From: Mucilaginibacter mallensis
GTDB taxonomy: Bacteria; Bacteroidota; Bacteroidia; Sphingobacteriales; Sphingobacteriaceae
Assembly: GCF_900105165.1 (NCBI RefSeq)
Contig: NZ_LT629740.1
Coordinates: forward strand, 2,418,001 to 2,482,000
Length of the DNA stretch: 64,000 bases
Direction: 5' to 3'
The notes beneath the pieces were generated by a model. That model saw nothing but the letters and a program-made list of their open reading frames with translations. It did not search any database and was not told where the DNA came from. Below, piece after piece: positions 26,042 to 35,393 of this stretch. A program made the position numbers and the translations under genes. Each line of letters starts with the position of its first letter. Position 1 is the first letter of the stretch.

Positions 26042-26406
26042 TTTATGTTTTCATCAGGTTGCATAATGCCATGCATGTTGCCGTCAGGATCGGCAAAAAA
26101 GGCTATGCAGCCATAACCCGGAGCGTACATTTTAGGAATATGGATCCTGCCACCTGCTTTCTCAATATTTTTTACTGCATCGTCAATATCATCAACTAAA
26201 ATAGAATTTACCAATGGCTGACCAACAGCACGTTTTTTCATTATAGCTCCATTTATACCCGGCGTGTTGCCATCGCCAGAAACTGCCAGCCAGTAGGGAC
26301 GATCGCCAAGTTGTTTAAATGTCCAGCCGAAAGCTTCGCTGAAGAATTTCATGTTGGCTTCCGGGTTATCTGATGGTATTTCAAAATGCATTACCCTGTT
26401 ACTCAT
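26038..26406 (-). CDS. VOC-family protein
   Basis: 122 residues, first gene of the reverse operon. MHFEIPSDNPEANMKFFSEAFGW begins the glyoxalase-like fold and FADPDGNMHGIMQPDE ends it, with His6 and the C-terminal Asp-Pro-Asp-Gly positions kept. VOC proteins of this type are often annotated as lactoylglutathione-lyase-like; the reaction is not known. It is divergent from the GlxA-type regulator at 26532. Confidence 0.85.
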   Translation of the reverse strand: MSNRVMHFEIPSDNPEANMKFFSEAFGWTFKQLGDRPYWLAVSGDGNTPGINGAIMKKRAVGQPLVNSILVDDIDDAVKNIEKAGGRIHIPKMYAPGYGCIAFFADPDGNMHGIMQPDENIK

Positions 26407-26460
26407 AATTGTTATTTTGGTTTACAAATCAAATGTATCAATAGGGAATTAATATTTAAT

Positions 26461-26498
26461 GGCGAAAAAAGTCAATATTAGGGGGCATTTAAGACAAA
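26461..26498. promoter_or_regulatory. direct-repeat candidate operator between VOC operon and GlxA regulator
   Basis: GGC-GAAAAAA-GTCA (26461-26474) and GGC-ATTTAA-GACA (26484-26496) are similar direct half-sites about 22 bases apart, in the 125-base divergent gap. AraC-family regulators bind such spaced direct half-sites. Base identity is limited, so confidence is low. Confidence 0.3.
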
Positions 26499-26531
26499 AT
26501 TATTATGTTTACATTTAATACTTAACCAATT

Positions 26532-27491
26532 ATGATTGAGACAGGCCTTTTAATAACCAAACAAAACCGGCTATTGAGCATAGCAGCCATATTGGATGTT
26601 TTTGAAACTGTAAACAAGTTTTATACCAATGCGGGGCAGGAAAATCCTTTTAACATTACCTTGTTAAATACCCGGGATGATGAGTATTCGCTAATGGGAT
26701 ACGAATGTGAATGCATTGATGATACCGCGCCGAAAGACCTGGTGCTGATACCCGCATTTAATACCGATAATATACAACAGGCCATATATGAGAACCATGA
26801 GTTTTTACCCTGGATAATCAATCAATATAAAACAGGGGCGGAGATAGCTACCTTTTGTACCGGTGCATTTTTGCTAGGTGCTACAGGTTTGCTTAATGGC
26901 AAAGTTGCTACTACTCACGTTGATGCCTGTAACGGTTTTGCATCAGCATTTCCGGCTATAAAGCTTAAGGCTGATAAAACCGTTACTGAAGATGGTCGGC
27001 TATATACCAGCGGAGGTGCAACATCAACCTTTCATTTATTATTGCACCTGATACAAAAATATTGTGGCGCGGATAAGGCTGTACGTACGGCCAAATTCTT
27101 CGCCATTGATATGGACAGGGATAGCCAATCTTATTTCAGTACTTTCCAGCCATTTCATAACCATCATGATGAACTGGTGGCATCGGCACAACAAAAAATT
27201 GAAAGTAATTATGGTGATTCCTGTACCATTGAAGAGATCATAAAGGATATACCCGCCAGTCGCCGCAATATTGTACGCCGATTTAAACAGGTTACCGGCA
27301 TTACACCTATTGAATACTTACAGCATACCCGCATTGCAGCAGCTAAAAAGCTGCTGGAGCAAACCGATAAGCAAATGACCGAGGTTATCTATACCTCAGG
27401 TTACAATGACCCTAAAGCGTTCCGAAAGATTTTCAGAAAATCGGTAGGTATGACACCCACTGAATACAGGGAGAAGTTCCAGGTAAGTTAA
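26532..27491 (+). CDS. GlxA-family AraC transcriptional regulator with DJ-1/PfpI domain
   Basis: 319 residues. The N-terminal 190 residues are a class-I amidotransferase-like (DJ-1/PfpI) domain with EIATFCTGAFLLGATGLL (about 100-117), where Cys105 lies on the nucleophile elbow. The C-terminal about 100 residues are a double helix-turn-helix AraC DNA-binding domain (EEIIKDIPASRRNIVRRFKQVTG and YTSGYNDPKAFRKIFRKSVG). This is the GlxA/FtrA/CdhR build, often an activator of catabolic genes. The divergent VOC operon is a likely target. Confidence 0.9.
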   Translation: MIETGLLITKQNRLLSIAAILDVFETVNKFYTNAGQENPFNITLLNTRDDEYSLMGYECECIDDTAPKDLVLIPAFNTDNIQQAIYENHEFLPWIINQYKTGAEIATFCTGAFLLGATGLLNGKVATTHVDACNGFASAFPAIKLKADKTVTEDGRLYTSGGATSTFHLLLHLIQKYCGADKAVRTAKFFAIDMDRDSQSYFSTFQPFHNHHDELVASAQQKIESNYGDSCTIEEIIKDIPASRRNIVRRFKQVTGITPIEYLQHTRIAAAKKLLEQTDKQMTEVIYTSGYNDPKAFRKIFRKSVGMTPTEYREKFQVS

Positions 27492-27514
27492 TTTAAAAAT
27501 AATTTTCAGTGGGC

Positions 27515-27541
27515 TGTCCAATTATCAAACAGCCGATCGTC
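27515..27541 (+). promoter_or_regulatory. candidate ECF42-type promoter
   Basis: TGTCCA at 27515-27520 and CGTC at 27538-27541 are 17 bases apart, upstream of the YciI/ECF42 pair. The ECF42 group is reported to recognise TGTCGA in the -35 region and CGA/TC in the -10 region; five of six -35 bases match. GGCTGT (27512-27517) and ACAGCC (27529-27534) form a 6-bp inverted repeat across it. Spacing and match make this plausible but untested. Confidence 0.4.
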
Positions 27542-27572
27542 ATTGAGGTATATAAATTAAAAACTTAAAACC

Positions 27573-27938
27573 ATGAATGAATTTAGTTTGATCTTCAGAA
27601 ATGAACAGAATCCTGATGTACAGTTCTCACCTGAACAAATGCAGGATATTTTAAAGCAATGGCGCGATTGGATGGGCGGCATGGCGGCACAAAACAAATT
27701 ATCAAACCCTGGCAACAGGCTTGGGTTCGAGGGTGCAGTGGTTAGAAAAAACAATATGGTAACCGACGGTCCTTATGCCGAAATTAAGGAAATGATAAGC
27801 GGCTACATTATTGTAAAAACTGAAACACTTGAAGAAGCCATTGAACTGGCCAAAGGCTGCCCGGTATTTAACGCCGGGGGCTGTGTTGAGGTAAGGAGTA
27901 TTATACCTACAGTTGTATGTGAAGGTACAGCCGTTTAG
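27573..27938 (+). CDS. YciI-family (DGPF) protein
   Basis: 121 residues, one YCII/DGPF domain. The signature DGPYAEIKEMISGYIIV (about 68-84) and EAIELAKGCPV (about 92-102) are kept. DGPF proteins stand next to ECF42 sigma factors in many phyla and are proposed sigma-regulated partners. The sigma gene follows 19 bases later, which fits that pairing. Enzymatic activity is unknown. Confidence 0.9.
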   Translation: MNEFSLIFRNEQNPDVQFSPEQMQDILKQWRDWMGGMAAQNKLSNPGNRLGFEGAVVRKNNMVTDGPYAEIKEMISGYIIVKTETLEEAIELAKGCPVFNAGGCVEVRSIIPTVVCEGTAV

Positions 27939-27957
27939 CGTATAAGCAACTTCTTTT

Positions 27958-29190
27958 ATGGAAAAAGACAAAGAGCTTATACCAAACCTGTTCCGTACCG
28001 AGTACAGCAAAATAACAGCTGTACTCGGTAAATTTTTCGGCTTTGATCATATTGAGGTTGCCGAAGATATAGTAAGTGATACCTTTATGCAGGCCGCCGA
28101 AACCTGGGGCCAAAAGGGTTTGCCCGATAATCCTGTGGCCTGGCTATATGCAGTATCAAAAAATAAAGCCAAAGACTATTTAAAACGTAACCAGCTGTTC
28201 TCTGATAAGATAGTCGGCGCAGTAGCGTACAATTCCCCCGAAACTTATGAAATAGAAATAGACCTGTCAGGCAAGAACATAACTGACAGTCAGTTGCAAA
28301 TGATGTTTGCTATTTGCAACCCTGTTATACCTGCTGAGGCGCAGATAGGCTTATCATTACGGATACTCTGCAGGTTCGGTATTGAAGAAATTGCTGATGC
28401 CTTTTTAACTAATAAAGAAACCATTAATAAACGTCTTTTTAGGGCGAAGGAAAAATTAAGGGCCGAAAAGGTTAAAATAGAGTTTCCGAATAAAGAAGAA
28501 GTGGCCTCCAGGCTTAATACGGTGCTCACAACGCTGTACCTGTTGTTTAACGAGGGTTATTATTCATTGTCGCAAAATACATCACTCCGAAAGAATCTTT
28601 GCCTTGAAGCGATGCGGCTAACCTATCTGCTCATAGGAAATGAAGCAACAAGCCAGCCAACTGTAAATGCTTTGCTGGCACTGATGTGTTTTCACTCATC
28701 AAGATTTGAGGCCAGGCTGGGGCAACACGGCGAATCAGTTTTGTACGAAGAGCAGGATACCTCACTTTGGGATGATGAATTGATTGCAAGGGGGCAGCAT
28801 TATTTAAACAAAGCCTCCGTTGGAAATACCATCTCAAAATATCATGTAGAAGCTGCTATAGCTTATTGGCACACTACCAGAACTGCGGATAAATGGGAGC
28901 ATATTTTGCAGCTTTATAACACCTTGCTGATACTGGAATATTCGCCTATAGCTGCGCTTAACCGTACTTATGCGTTATCAAAAACAATAGGGAAGGAGGC
29001 CGCAATTATTGAAGCCGAGAAATTAGGGCTAAACGGCAATTATCTATACCATTGTTTAATGGGCTACCTGTATTCCGGAATAGAAAATACATGTGCCATA
29101 GCCAATTTTGAAACCGCGCTAAAACTCACCAAAGCGCAGGCTGATAAGGCCAAAATACGGCAATATATAAGAGATATGAAAAATGGATAG
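27958..29190 (+). CDS. ECF42-type RNA polymerase sigma factor with long C-terminal domain
   Basis: 410 residues. Sigma region 2 (about 20-75, with VAEDIVSDTFMQAAETW) and region 4 (about 120-165, with IEEIADAFLTNKETINKRLFRAKEKLR) are followed by a helical C-terminal domain of about 220 residues starting LYLLFNEGYYS and carrying TPR-like pairs. That domain, the size and the YciI neighbour define the ECF42 group, in which the extension, not an anti-sigma factor, is needed for activity. It is the second gene after YciI. No anti-sigma gene is visible. Confidence 0.9.
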   Translation: MEKDKELIPNLFRTEYSKITAVLGKFFGFDHIEVAEDIVSDTFMQAAETWGQKGLPDNPVAWLYAVSKNKAKDYLKRNQLFSDKIVGAVAYNSPETYEIEIDLSGKNITDSQLQMMFAICNPVIPAEAQIGLSLRILCRFGIEEIADAFLTNKETINKRLFRAKEKLRAEKVKIEFPNKEEVASRLNTVLTTLYLLFNEGYYSLSQNTSLRKNLCLEAMRLTYLLIGNEATSQPTVNALLALMCFHSSRFEARLGQHGESVLYEEQDTSLWDDELIARGQHYLNKASVGNTISKYHVEAAIAYWHTTRTADKWEHILQLYNTLLILEYSPIAALNRTYALSKTIGKEAAIIEAEKLGLNGNYLYHCLMGYLYSGIENTCAIANFETALKLTKAQADKAKIRQYIRDMKNG

Positions 29191-29202
29191 CCTACATTTA
29201 AA

Positions 29203-29231
29203 TTGGTTTCAAACAATAATTGTTATCTTCA
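29203..29231 (+). promoter_or_regulatory. weak promoter for the 107-residue gene
   Basis: TTG at 29203-29205 lies 18 bases before TATCTTCA (29224-29231), one or two mismatches from TAnnTTTG. It precedes the ATG at 29259 by 27 bases. Confidence 0.3.
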
Positions 29232-29258
29232 TGTATACATATCATTAACCACATCAAC

Positions 29259-29582
29259 ATGAAGACTCCGGTACAATTAAGTTTAACCCAATCTGATGGC
29301 TCGCCAAGAAAAGTTATTATTGAACCTGTTTTAGAAGAAGATGACAATGGTAGCTTACAAAATACCGGTGTTTATAAGATTTATAAGGATGCTTTTGATG
29401 ATGAGTCCGCATTGTTTACAGAGCCGCTTGAGATTAATGACATAAATGATGAACTGTCGGATAAAGATAATCCTGATTATTTAGGCAAGATCATTATTAC
29501 AGAAGATGATAAATGGAAATATGATGGTGATCTGCTGGGTGATGATGAGCAAATGCAGGTGTTGAAGTATATTGGTGAATAG
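29259..29582 (+). CDS. acidic hypothetical protein
   Basis: 107 residues from ATG at 29259; a longer frame back to 29220 is possible but adds a Cys/His-rich leader unlike a start. The product is strongly acidic (EEDDNGSLQ, NDELSDKDNPDYLG and DLLGDDEQ) and looks like one small soluble domain. I do not recognise the family. It stands alone between the sigma factor and a repeat. Confidence 0.6.
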   Translation: MKTPVQLSLTQSDGSPRKVIIEPVLEEDDNGSLQNTGVYKIYKDAFDDESALFTEPLEINDINDELSDKDNPDYLGKIIITEDDKWKYDGDLLGDDEQMQVLKYIGE

Positions 29583-29601
29583 AATAATCATCTATTACCT
29601 A

Positions 29602-29697
29602 TGTCATTTCGAACGATAGAGAGAAATCTTCTTCGATCTGCAATACGAACTATACAAGTTGAAGAAGTTTTCTCTTCGTACCTCGTTCGAAATGACA
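29602..29697. repeat. palindromic REP-like intergenic element
   Basis: The ends are TGTCATTTCGAACG (29602-29615) and CGTTCGAAATGACA (read on the plus strand at 29684-29697), exact reverse complements. Inner segments GAGAAATCTTCTTC and GAAGAAGTTTTCTCTTC continue the pairing imperfectly, so the 96 bases fold into one long hairpin. Elements with TGTCATTTCGAACG ends are common, dispersed repeats in Pedobacter and Mucilaginibacter genomes, as far as I recall. It may also act as a terminator for both neighbours. Confidence 0.7.
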
Positions 29698-29750
29698 ATT
29701 AGGTTTATTGCTGAAATAAGTTCGGCATGACATGTTTTTCAATTCATAGT

Positions 29751-32204
29751 TTAAAAACTTATCCCCAACCTTATTGCCGAATTTGTATTACTGCCGCTAT
29801 TGAATGAAGTGCCGTACATGATACGGAAATTCAAGTATTGCAGGCCGAAACCCAGCTCGGTATAGTTCTTTAATGTTGGCGTGCTTAAATAATTTACATC
29901 CACTATTTCCTGCAACTTTAATTTTCTTATCAGCGGGATCTTATTCAGGATAAAACCTGAAAAATTATGCTCCAGGTGTGCCTCAACATACTCTGTATAG
30001 GTGCTGAATGTGTAATAGTTCAACAGTAAAAATGTATTGATACCGCCGTTTGAAAATAAGATCTGATTGCCTGAGAACTGTTTATAATCGGGATAAAAAA
30101 TACTGTTACTGTTTAAGAACTTACCGGCACCTACGTAAAACGATGTTTTTCCAAATACCCCCATGCTGATATTAGATTTTGATATATCGGCAGACAGCAG
30201 ATCATAATCCACATCCGAACCCAGTAGGTTTTTAATCCCCTTGGTATACGTTAGGCCAATAGTTGGATAATCTGACGGTAGGTAATGCCTGCCATCGGGA
30301 TAGGTTTCATACTTATCGCTGAAATCATAAGTGGTACGTATGGTAACTTTAAACGATTGGTTTTCCGGGAATAAAGGAACATCCTGATTGGGTAATAGCG
30401 GGTTGTTTGATGTATAATCTTTATTACCGGGATTATAAAAACTATAAGAGGATGCATTTGGCAACCATTTTCTATCAGCATATTCCGCGCTCGCGGTGGC
30501 CTGCCAGCCGCCAATTATACGTTTATGCAGCGATGCTGATACATATTGCTTTTGATACAGCTTTTCATAGTTTTCCCGCTCAAACAGACTATACATTGAG
30601 TTCAGGAATGAGGAAATTGGTTGAGTATTGTTCAGATCAGTAATTTCCGAACCGCCATTTATGCCAAGCGTGAAACTACCAACGGGGATGCTGGTATTTA
30701 TGGTACCTGTAAATCTATGATCAGAAAAACCATAACCGGCCTTAGCCGTGATAATCAAGTAACGATTATTGATACTATCAATCCGTTTACTGAAGGAAGC
30801 ACCATAGTTTATAGCAAAACCCTGTACGGTGTTAAATTTTATCGCGGTCAGCAATGGGTCGAAATTGTAATATTCATGCTCATAACGGTTGCGATAATGA
30901 TATCCGCCAAGCAGAAATTCACCCGGACTAAATTTATTATTCACCTTATCCAGCGAATCGAGGTAAGGTTTTGATTCACGCTTTTTAGCCAGTATCGCTT
31001 TTTTCTGATAATCGGTCTTTTCCTCATCGGTTAGCGGTATTGGTCGCTCGTTTTCCCAGAACACAGAATCTTTTTTATTTACACCCGGTTTAATCAGCAG
31101 CACTTCATTGAATTCTTTTTTGGTGAAGGTAGGGTTAAGATCATAGTCCTTATAAACAGATATATAATACCCACCTATCTTAAAGCCAAGCAAGCCTGCA
31201 GTAAATTCAAATTTAACTGATGATGGCATCCAAACTTTCGGGCTTACAGGAAAAAACTGTTCGCTGAATTTCAGGGTATCTACAAAATTTATATTCTGTT
31301 TTTTTGTGATGAACAGATCCAGTCCGTATATACGCCAGTCGTTTTCTAAAATGTATATATAACCCTGGAAGCAAGCGTCATACAAGCGTTTAGGTGTAAC
31401 TTTTATTTTATCTACTGTTTCACCATTCTCGATGCTTTCACCCATCCATTTATAGTTGTAGTAAAATAGTGCATTATCAGCAATTGGTGATATTACGGGC
31501 CTGTTGCTCAGGCCTTCCCAGTTCTGGATATTCTCATAAAAATCAACTTTTACATCCGATGCACGGTTATAGCTAAAGGCTTTATTACTGCCCGATACCT
31601 TTGATGATATCATTTCCTCATGCACATTATCAGGTTGTTGAAAGCTATATTTCGATTGTGATTCCGACAGGTAAATTATTCCCCTGCGGTTAGAGTCGAG
31701 CCCAGCCTCGCGGGTTGCCTTTTGCACATCAAATCCCATGAATTTTTTAGGGGCATCCAGCATTTTTTGCAATCCCTTTATGTAAACTGTACAGGTATAA
31801 GCATTTACTTCCTTTAAATGCGCCTTGCGTTTTTTGATCGCCTTGCGGATAATGGCGTAAGCCGGATCTTCTCCACCCGCACGGATTACCACAGCATTCA
31901 ACAGGTAAGCCTCTGTTTTTAAACTCACATTTAATGTTTTACTGGTTTTTAGCTCAACCTCACGACTTTCCTGTTTATAGCCGACAGCTTTATATTGCAC
32001 ATTGTATGTGCCTGGTGTTAATTGTAAAATATATTCGCCCTCACTGTTTGCCGAAGTCCCTTTAGTTGTGTTTTTAATATATATGCTGGCAAAGGGAATG
32101 GGCTTATTATTTTCATCGGTTACCTTACCGTTAACTGTAACTTGTTGTGAAAATGCGGACAGATTTATTAAGAGAATCAGAATACAGGTTAGGTAGAATT
32201 TCAT
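29751..32204 (-). CDS. DUF5686 protein with carboxypeptidase-regulatory-like domain
   Basis: 817 residues with a signal peptide ending near AFSQ (about 20). A carboxypeptidase-regulatory-like beta-sandwich (VNGKVTDENNKPIPFASIYI, through about residue 105) is followed by the DUF5686 region, which contains IIRKAIKKRKAH (about 120) and ends in outer-membrane-type strands (NYGASFSKRIDS to IRLGISF). The last residue is Phe, as expected for a barrel inserted in the outer membrane. The family is widespread in Bacteroidetes, with unknown function. It stands alone. Confidence 0.9.
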   Translation of the reverse strand: MKFYLTCILILLINLSAFSQQVTVNGKVTDENNKPIPFASIYIKNTTKGTSANSEGEYILQLTPGTYNVQYKAVGYKQESREVELKTSKTLNVSLKTEAYLLNAVVIRAGGEDPAYAIIRKAIKKRKAHLKEVNAYTCTVYIKGLQKMLDAPKKFMGFDVQKATREAGLDSNRRGIIYLSESQSKYSFQQPDNVHEEMISSKVSGSNKAFSYNRASDVKVDFYENIQNWEGLSNRPVISPIADNALFYYNYKWMGESIENGETVDKIKVTPKRLYDACFQGYIYILENDWRIYGLDLFITKKQNINFVDTLKFSEQFFPVSPKVWMPSSVKFEFTAGLLGFKIGGYYISVYKDYDLNPTFTKKEFNEVLLIKPGVNKKDSVFWENERPIPLTDEEKTDYQKKAILAKKRESKPYLDSLDKVNNKFSPGEFLLGGYHYRNRYEHEYYNFDPLLTAIKFNTVQGFAINYGASFSKRIDSINNRYLIITAKAGYGFSDHRFTGTINTSIPVGSFTLGINGGSEITDLNNTQPISSFLNSMYSLFERENYEKLYQKQYVSASLHKRIIGGWQATASAEYADRKWLPNASSYSFYNPGNKDYTSNNPLLPNQDVPLFPENQSFKVTIRTTYDFSDKYETYPDGRHYLPSDYPTIGLTYTKGIKNLLGSDVDYDLLSADISKSNISMGVFGKTSFYVGAGKFLNSNSIFYPDYKQFSGNQILFSNGGINTFLLLNYYTFSTYTEYVEAHLEHNFSGFILNKIPLIRKLKLQEIVDVNYLSTPTLKNYTELGFGLQYLNFRIMYGTSFNSGSNTNSAIRLGISF

Positions 32205-32450
32205 TTACAGGTTGTTTATGCTAATATCAATGTTATTTATTACAGCTATTGGATGCTTTTAGTTAATTATTGTTAAAGATGATTGTATAATTTGTTTTCG
32301 TTCGGTTTGACGATTGGATATTGTTTCATAACAAGCACTTTACCCATCGTTTTAAGCAGTTTGCTTTAGTTTAGTTTGAACAAAAGCAAAGTCATAAATT
32401 TTAACATCTTCATGATATATTAACAATTCGTTAAAACATATCATTCAGTT

Positions 32451-32481
32451 TTGGTATTTTTAGGTATTCAACCTATCTGCG
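32451..32481 (+). promoter_or_regulatory. weak promoter for the DUF3943 gene
   Basis: TTGG at 32451 and TATCTGCG at 32474-32481 have about 20-base spacing, with two mismatches from TAnnTTTG and an immediate start codon. The 278-base gap 32205-32482 has no other feature I can name; it is AT-rich with no clear gene or hairpin. Confidence 0.25.
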
Positions 32482-32482
32482 T

Positions 32483-33913
32483 ATGCCATTAAACCGGACT
32501 TATTTAAAGAAGAAAATATCTATCCCTTTCTTTTTTACCATAATCTCGCTTTGCTTTGCAAATTTCGCGCAAGCTCAATTGGTCTCTTTCCCAGAACCGC
32601 CATCAATTAATACTTTTAAGAAAGATCCATTCCCTGATACGATAAGGAAAAAACATTTTGGCCGTGCAGCACTCTTTTTGGGGATAGCTGAATTAACCCC
32701 ATTTATTTATGACCGGTATATTGTACAAGCTGATTTTGCCATGATCTCCTGGAGGTCAACATGGCATAATTTAAAGCCCAGCAGTTGGGAGTTTGATGAT
32801 GATGAGTTTACTACTAACCAATTTGGCCATCCATATCATGGAAGCCTGTTTTATAGCGCTTTCAGGGCCAATGGCTACAGCTTTTGGCAATCTGTGCCGG
32901 CTACAGCCACAGGTAGCTACCTGTGGGAAACATTTGCCGAGAAGCAACCGCCATCGCCTAATGATTTTATAAACACAACCTTTGGTGGTGCAGTTATAGG
33001 CGAGATGACTTACCGTTTATCAAACAAGATCATTGACAATACCGCCACAGGCTTTAAACGCCAGGCTGATGAAGTGCTGGCTTTCCTGATAAACCCGATG
33101 AACGGCTTGACCCGGATAACAGATGGCAGGTGGGGTAAAGTAAATACCAATCCAGCATTGCGCGATTCCAGTAAGATATCTGCTCAGCTTGATTTTGGTT
33201 TCAGGGAATATAATGTGGGTAATAATAACCCGTTTCAAAATGGCAGTAAGGGTTGGTACGCCCATGCAAAACTTATATACGGCGACCCGGATGAGGGTTA
33301 TGAGAAACCTTTCAGCAATTTTGTTGTAAATGCTGAAATTGGTAAGGACGATAGTACCGCGCTTAACATGGTTAGTATTTACGGCTCATTAACCGGTTGG
33401 GAACTTAAATCAACGGATGTTGTTCAACATCTGCTGATACTATCGGCCAATTATGATTATATCCATAATTCGGCATTCTTTTATGGTGGGCAAAGTGTTA
33501 AGTTTAACCTGTTCTCAAAGTTTAAGATTGATAATGGGATGTTTATAAACACCGCTTTTGGCGCAGGCGGCATACTTTTAGCTGGTGTGCCCGATCCTTA
33601 TACTTATAAGGGTAGAAATTATGATTATGAATCAGGACTTGCATTTAATGCGGGTGGCACCATTGCCGTTGATCATAAACTATATTACAGCATTAATTAC
33701 CGTGGTGGATGGATGTGGACTATTAATGGCAATAAATCATCATACCTGTTACATAACATCACCAATGAACTAAGCTATTTTATAATAAAGGATATAGCCC
33801 TTGTTGCCGAAGCCGGTTACATCAGGCTGAACGGGAACTATAGTAATTTTGCTGATATCGACAGAAAATACCCGTACTTTAAAGCAGCAGTACGATATAA
33901 CGTCGATTTCTGA
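32483..33913 (+). CDS. DUF3943-family outer membrane protein
   Basis: 476 residues. An N-terminal signal peptide (ending ANFAQA, about 30) is followed by ELTPFIYDRYIV and SWEFDDDEFTTNQFGHPYHGS, the conserved core of the DUF3943 family, with FINTTFGGAVIGEMTYRLSN. The C-terminal half has barrel-like strands and ends RYNVDF. The function is unknown; the family is thought to sit in the outer membrane. It is followed by another envelope protein gene after 119 bases. Confidence 0.85.
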   Translation: MPLNRTYLKKKISIPFFFTIISLCFANFAQAQLVSFPEPPSINTFKKDPFPDTIRKKHFGRAALFLGIAELTPFIYDRYIVQADFAMISWRSTWHNLKPSSWEFDDDEFTTNQFGHPYHGSLFYSAFRANGYSFWQSVPATATGSYLWETFAEKQPPSPNDFINTTFGGAVIGEMTYRLSNKIIDNTATGFKRQADEVLAFLINPMNGLTRITDGRWGKVNTNPALRDSSKISAQLDFGFREYNVGNNNPFQNGSKGWYAHAKLIYGDPDEGYEKPFSNFVVNAEIGKDDSTALNMVSIYGSLTGWELKSTDVVQHLLILSANYDYIHNSAFFYGGQSVKFNLFSKFKIDNGMFINTAFGAGGILLAGVPDPYTYKGRNYDYESGLAFNAGGTIAVDHKLYYSINYRGGWMWTINGNKSSYLLHNITNELSYFIIKDIALVAEAGYIRLNGNYSNFADIDRKYPYFKAAVRYNVDF

Positions 33914-34032
33914 AAACAAGTTGAAGCTGAAAAATTGCCGGTTGAATTTGTTAAGGTATGTTAAAGTTTTACCAGATAGCCTGTTAAACGTTAAATTAGA
34001 TTCAATAATTCAAACCAAAACATCACAACAAA

Positions 34033-34815
34033 ATGAGGCTTACAGGTATATTACTTTTAATGCTTTTACCCTTATCAATTTTTGCGCAGCATTTAACCGG
34101 AACTGTTATTGACAGGAGCGACGAATTACCCGTAGTTTTTGCAACCATTGCGGCCAGATCAGAAGTAACAGTTACCTCGTATTCGGGCCAGTTTAGCTTG
34201 ACTAACGTTATTCCCGGTGATACTATAAAAATCACCTGTGTGGGCTACAAGCCTTACAAACGAATATATAGAAAAACCAAAGCGGATACACTTCTCATAT
34301 ATCTGCAACAAAGCTCCATTTTATTAAAGGATGTTAATGTAAGGGCCCGACATAATTACAGGCAGGATTCGATTAATGTGCGCAGGCAATTTTCCTCTGT
34401 TTTTGATTATAAGGCGCCGGGATTAAAAGATATGTTTATAACTACTGATCCTTACGTTTACATTCCTTACAATTATATTGATGCGCCCAATAACGCTACA
34501 ACAATACTCAGCGTGAATTTATTAGCTGTTGCTAATCTGCTCTCTAAAAACAAGGCGCCCGAAACCAAGCTGCAAAAGACACTGCTACTGGATGAAGAAA
34601 ATACTTATGTTGACCGATCATTCTCCAAACAAAAAATAACCGCCCTCACTAATTTAAAAGGGGATTCATTACTCAACTTTATGGATGATTACCGCCCAAC
34701 CATAGCCGAGGCAAAAAAAATGACGGATTATGAAATGGTGCTTTACATAAAGAAAAGTTACGCCGAATTTATCAAGAACTATAAGCAGGATGAAAAATCC
34801 CCTTTCGCTCATTGA
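34033..34815 (+). CDS. carboxypeptidase-regulatory-like domain protein
   Basis: 260 residues with a signal peptide (about 1-18). The beta-sandwich is seen as LTGTVIDRSDELPVVFATIAA and GQFSLTNVIPGDTIKITCVGYKPYKR (positions about 22-82). Residues 100-260 are charged, mostly helical and not recognised. Such proteins are exported and often anchor or modify other surface proteins; here the role is unknown. It is in the same direction as the DUF3943 gene. Confidence 0.75.
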   Translation: MRLTGILLLMLLPLSIFAQHLTGTVIDRSDELPVVFATIAARSEVTVTSYSGQFSLTNVIPGDTIKITCVGYKPYKRIYRKTKADTLLIYLQQSSILLKDVNVRARHNYRQDSINVRRQFSSVFDYKAPGLKDMFITTDPYVYIPYNYIDAPNNATTILSVNLLAVANLLSKNKAPETKLQKTLLLDEENTYVDRSFSKQKITALTNLKGDSLLNFMDDYRPTIAEAKKMTDYEMVLYIKKSYAEFIKNYKQDEKSPFAH

Positions 34816-34868
34816 TTTTATTTATTGGCTCGTAGAATATCTTTAATTTCACACCTACAACTAAAAAC

Positions 34869-35378
34869 ATGAAAAGAATTACGTTGATTGCTTTTACAAT
34901 CCTGTTGGGTTTATTTATAACACCGTATTTAAGCGAGGCGCAAACAACCATTAATCAAGTTTCGGTTAAAATTACAGGCGAAGTAAAAGCGCCATTTGAT
35001 ATTAACCTGGATTCCTTAAATAAATTTAAACAAACCGAAGTTATACGTAAAGACAAGGATGGCAAGGATCATACTTATTCGGGCGTGGTTTTGTCTGATA
35101 TTCTCCAAAAAGCAGGTGTCTCCTCAGGTAAAGATTTAAGAGGCAAGAATCTTACAAAATATGTATTGATAGATGCTGGTGATGGCTACCAGGTTGTGTT
35201 TGCCTTAGCTGAGCTGGATAAAGATTTTACTGATAGGCTTGTTATTGTAGCAGATATGGTTGATGGCAAACCACTTCCGGCGGGCGAAGGGCCATTTCGT
35301 ATAATTGTTCAGGATGAAAAAAAGCCTGCAAGGTGTATAAAAATGATTACAGCAATAAAAATTATATCGGCCAAATAA
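34869..35378 (+). CDS. periplasmic molybdopterin-binding-fold domain protein (sulfite-oxidase-like)
   Basis: 169 residues with a signal peptide ending SEAQ (about 25). The rest resembles a single oxidoreductase molybdopterin-binding domain: VSVKITGEVKAPFDINLDSLNKF, TYSGVVLSDILQKAGV (about 68-83) and the closing GEGPFRIIVQDEKKPARCIKMI. The family's usual cofactor Cys in the middle is absent, and the protein is half the size of a full enzyme, so cofactor binding is unsure. A terminator follows closely. Confidence 0.7.
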   Translation: MKRITLIAFTILLGLFITPYLSEAQTTINQVSVKITGEVKAPFDINLDSLNKFKQTEVIRKDKDGKDHTYSGVVLSDILQKAGVSSGKDLRGKNLTKYVLIDAGDGYQVVFALAELDKDFTDRLVIVADMVDGKPLPAGEGPFRIIVQDEKKPARCIKMITAIKIISAK

Positions 35379-35393
35379 ATAAGATATACTTTT

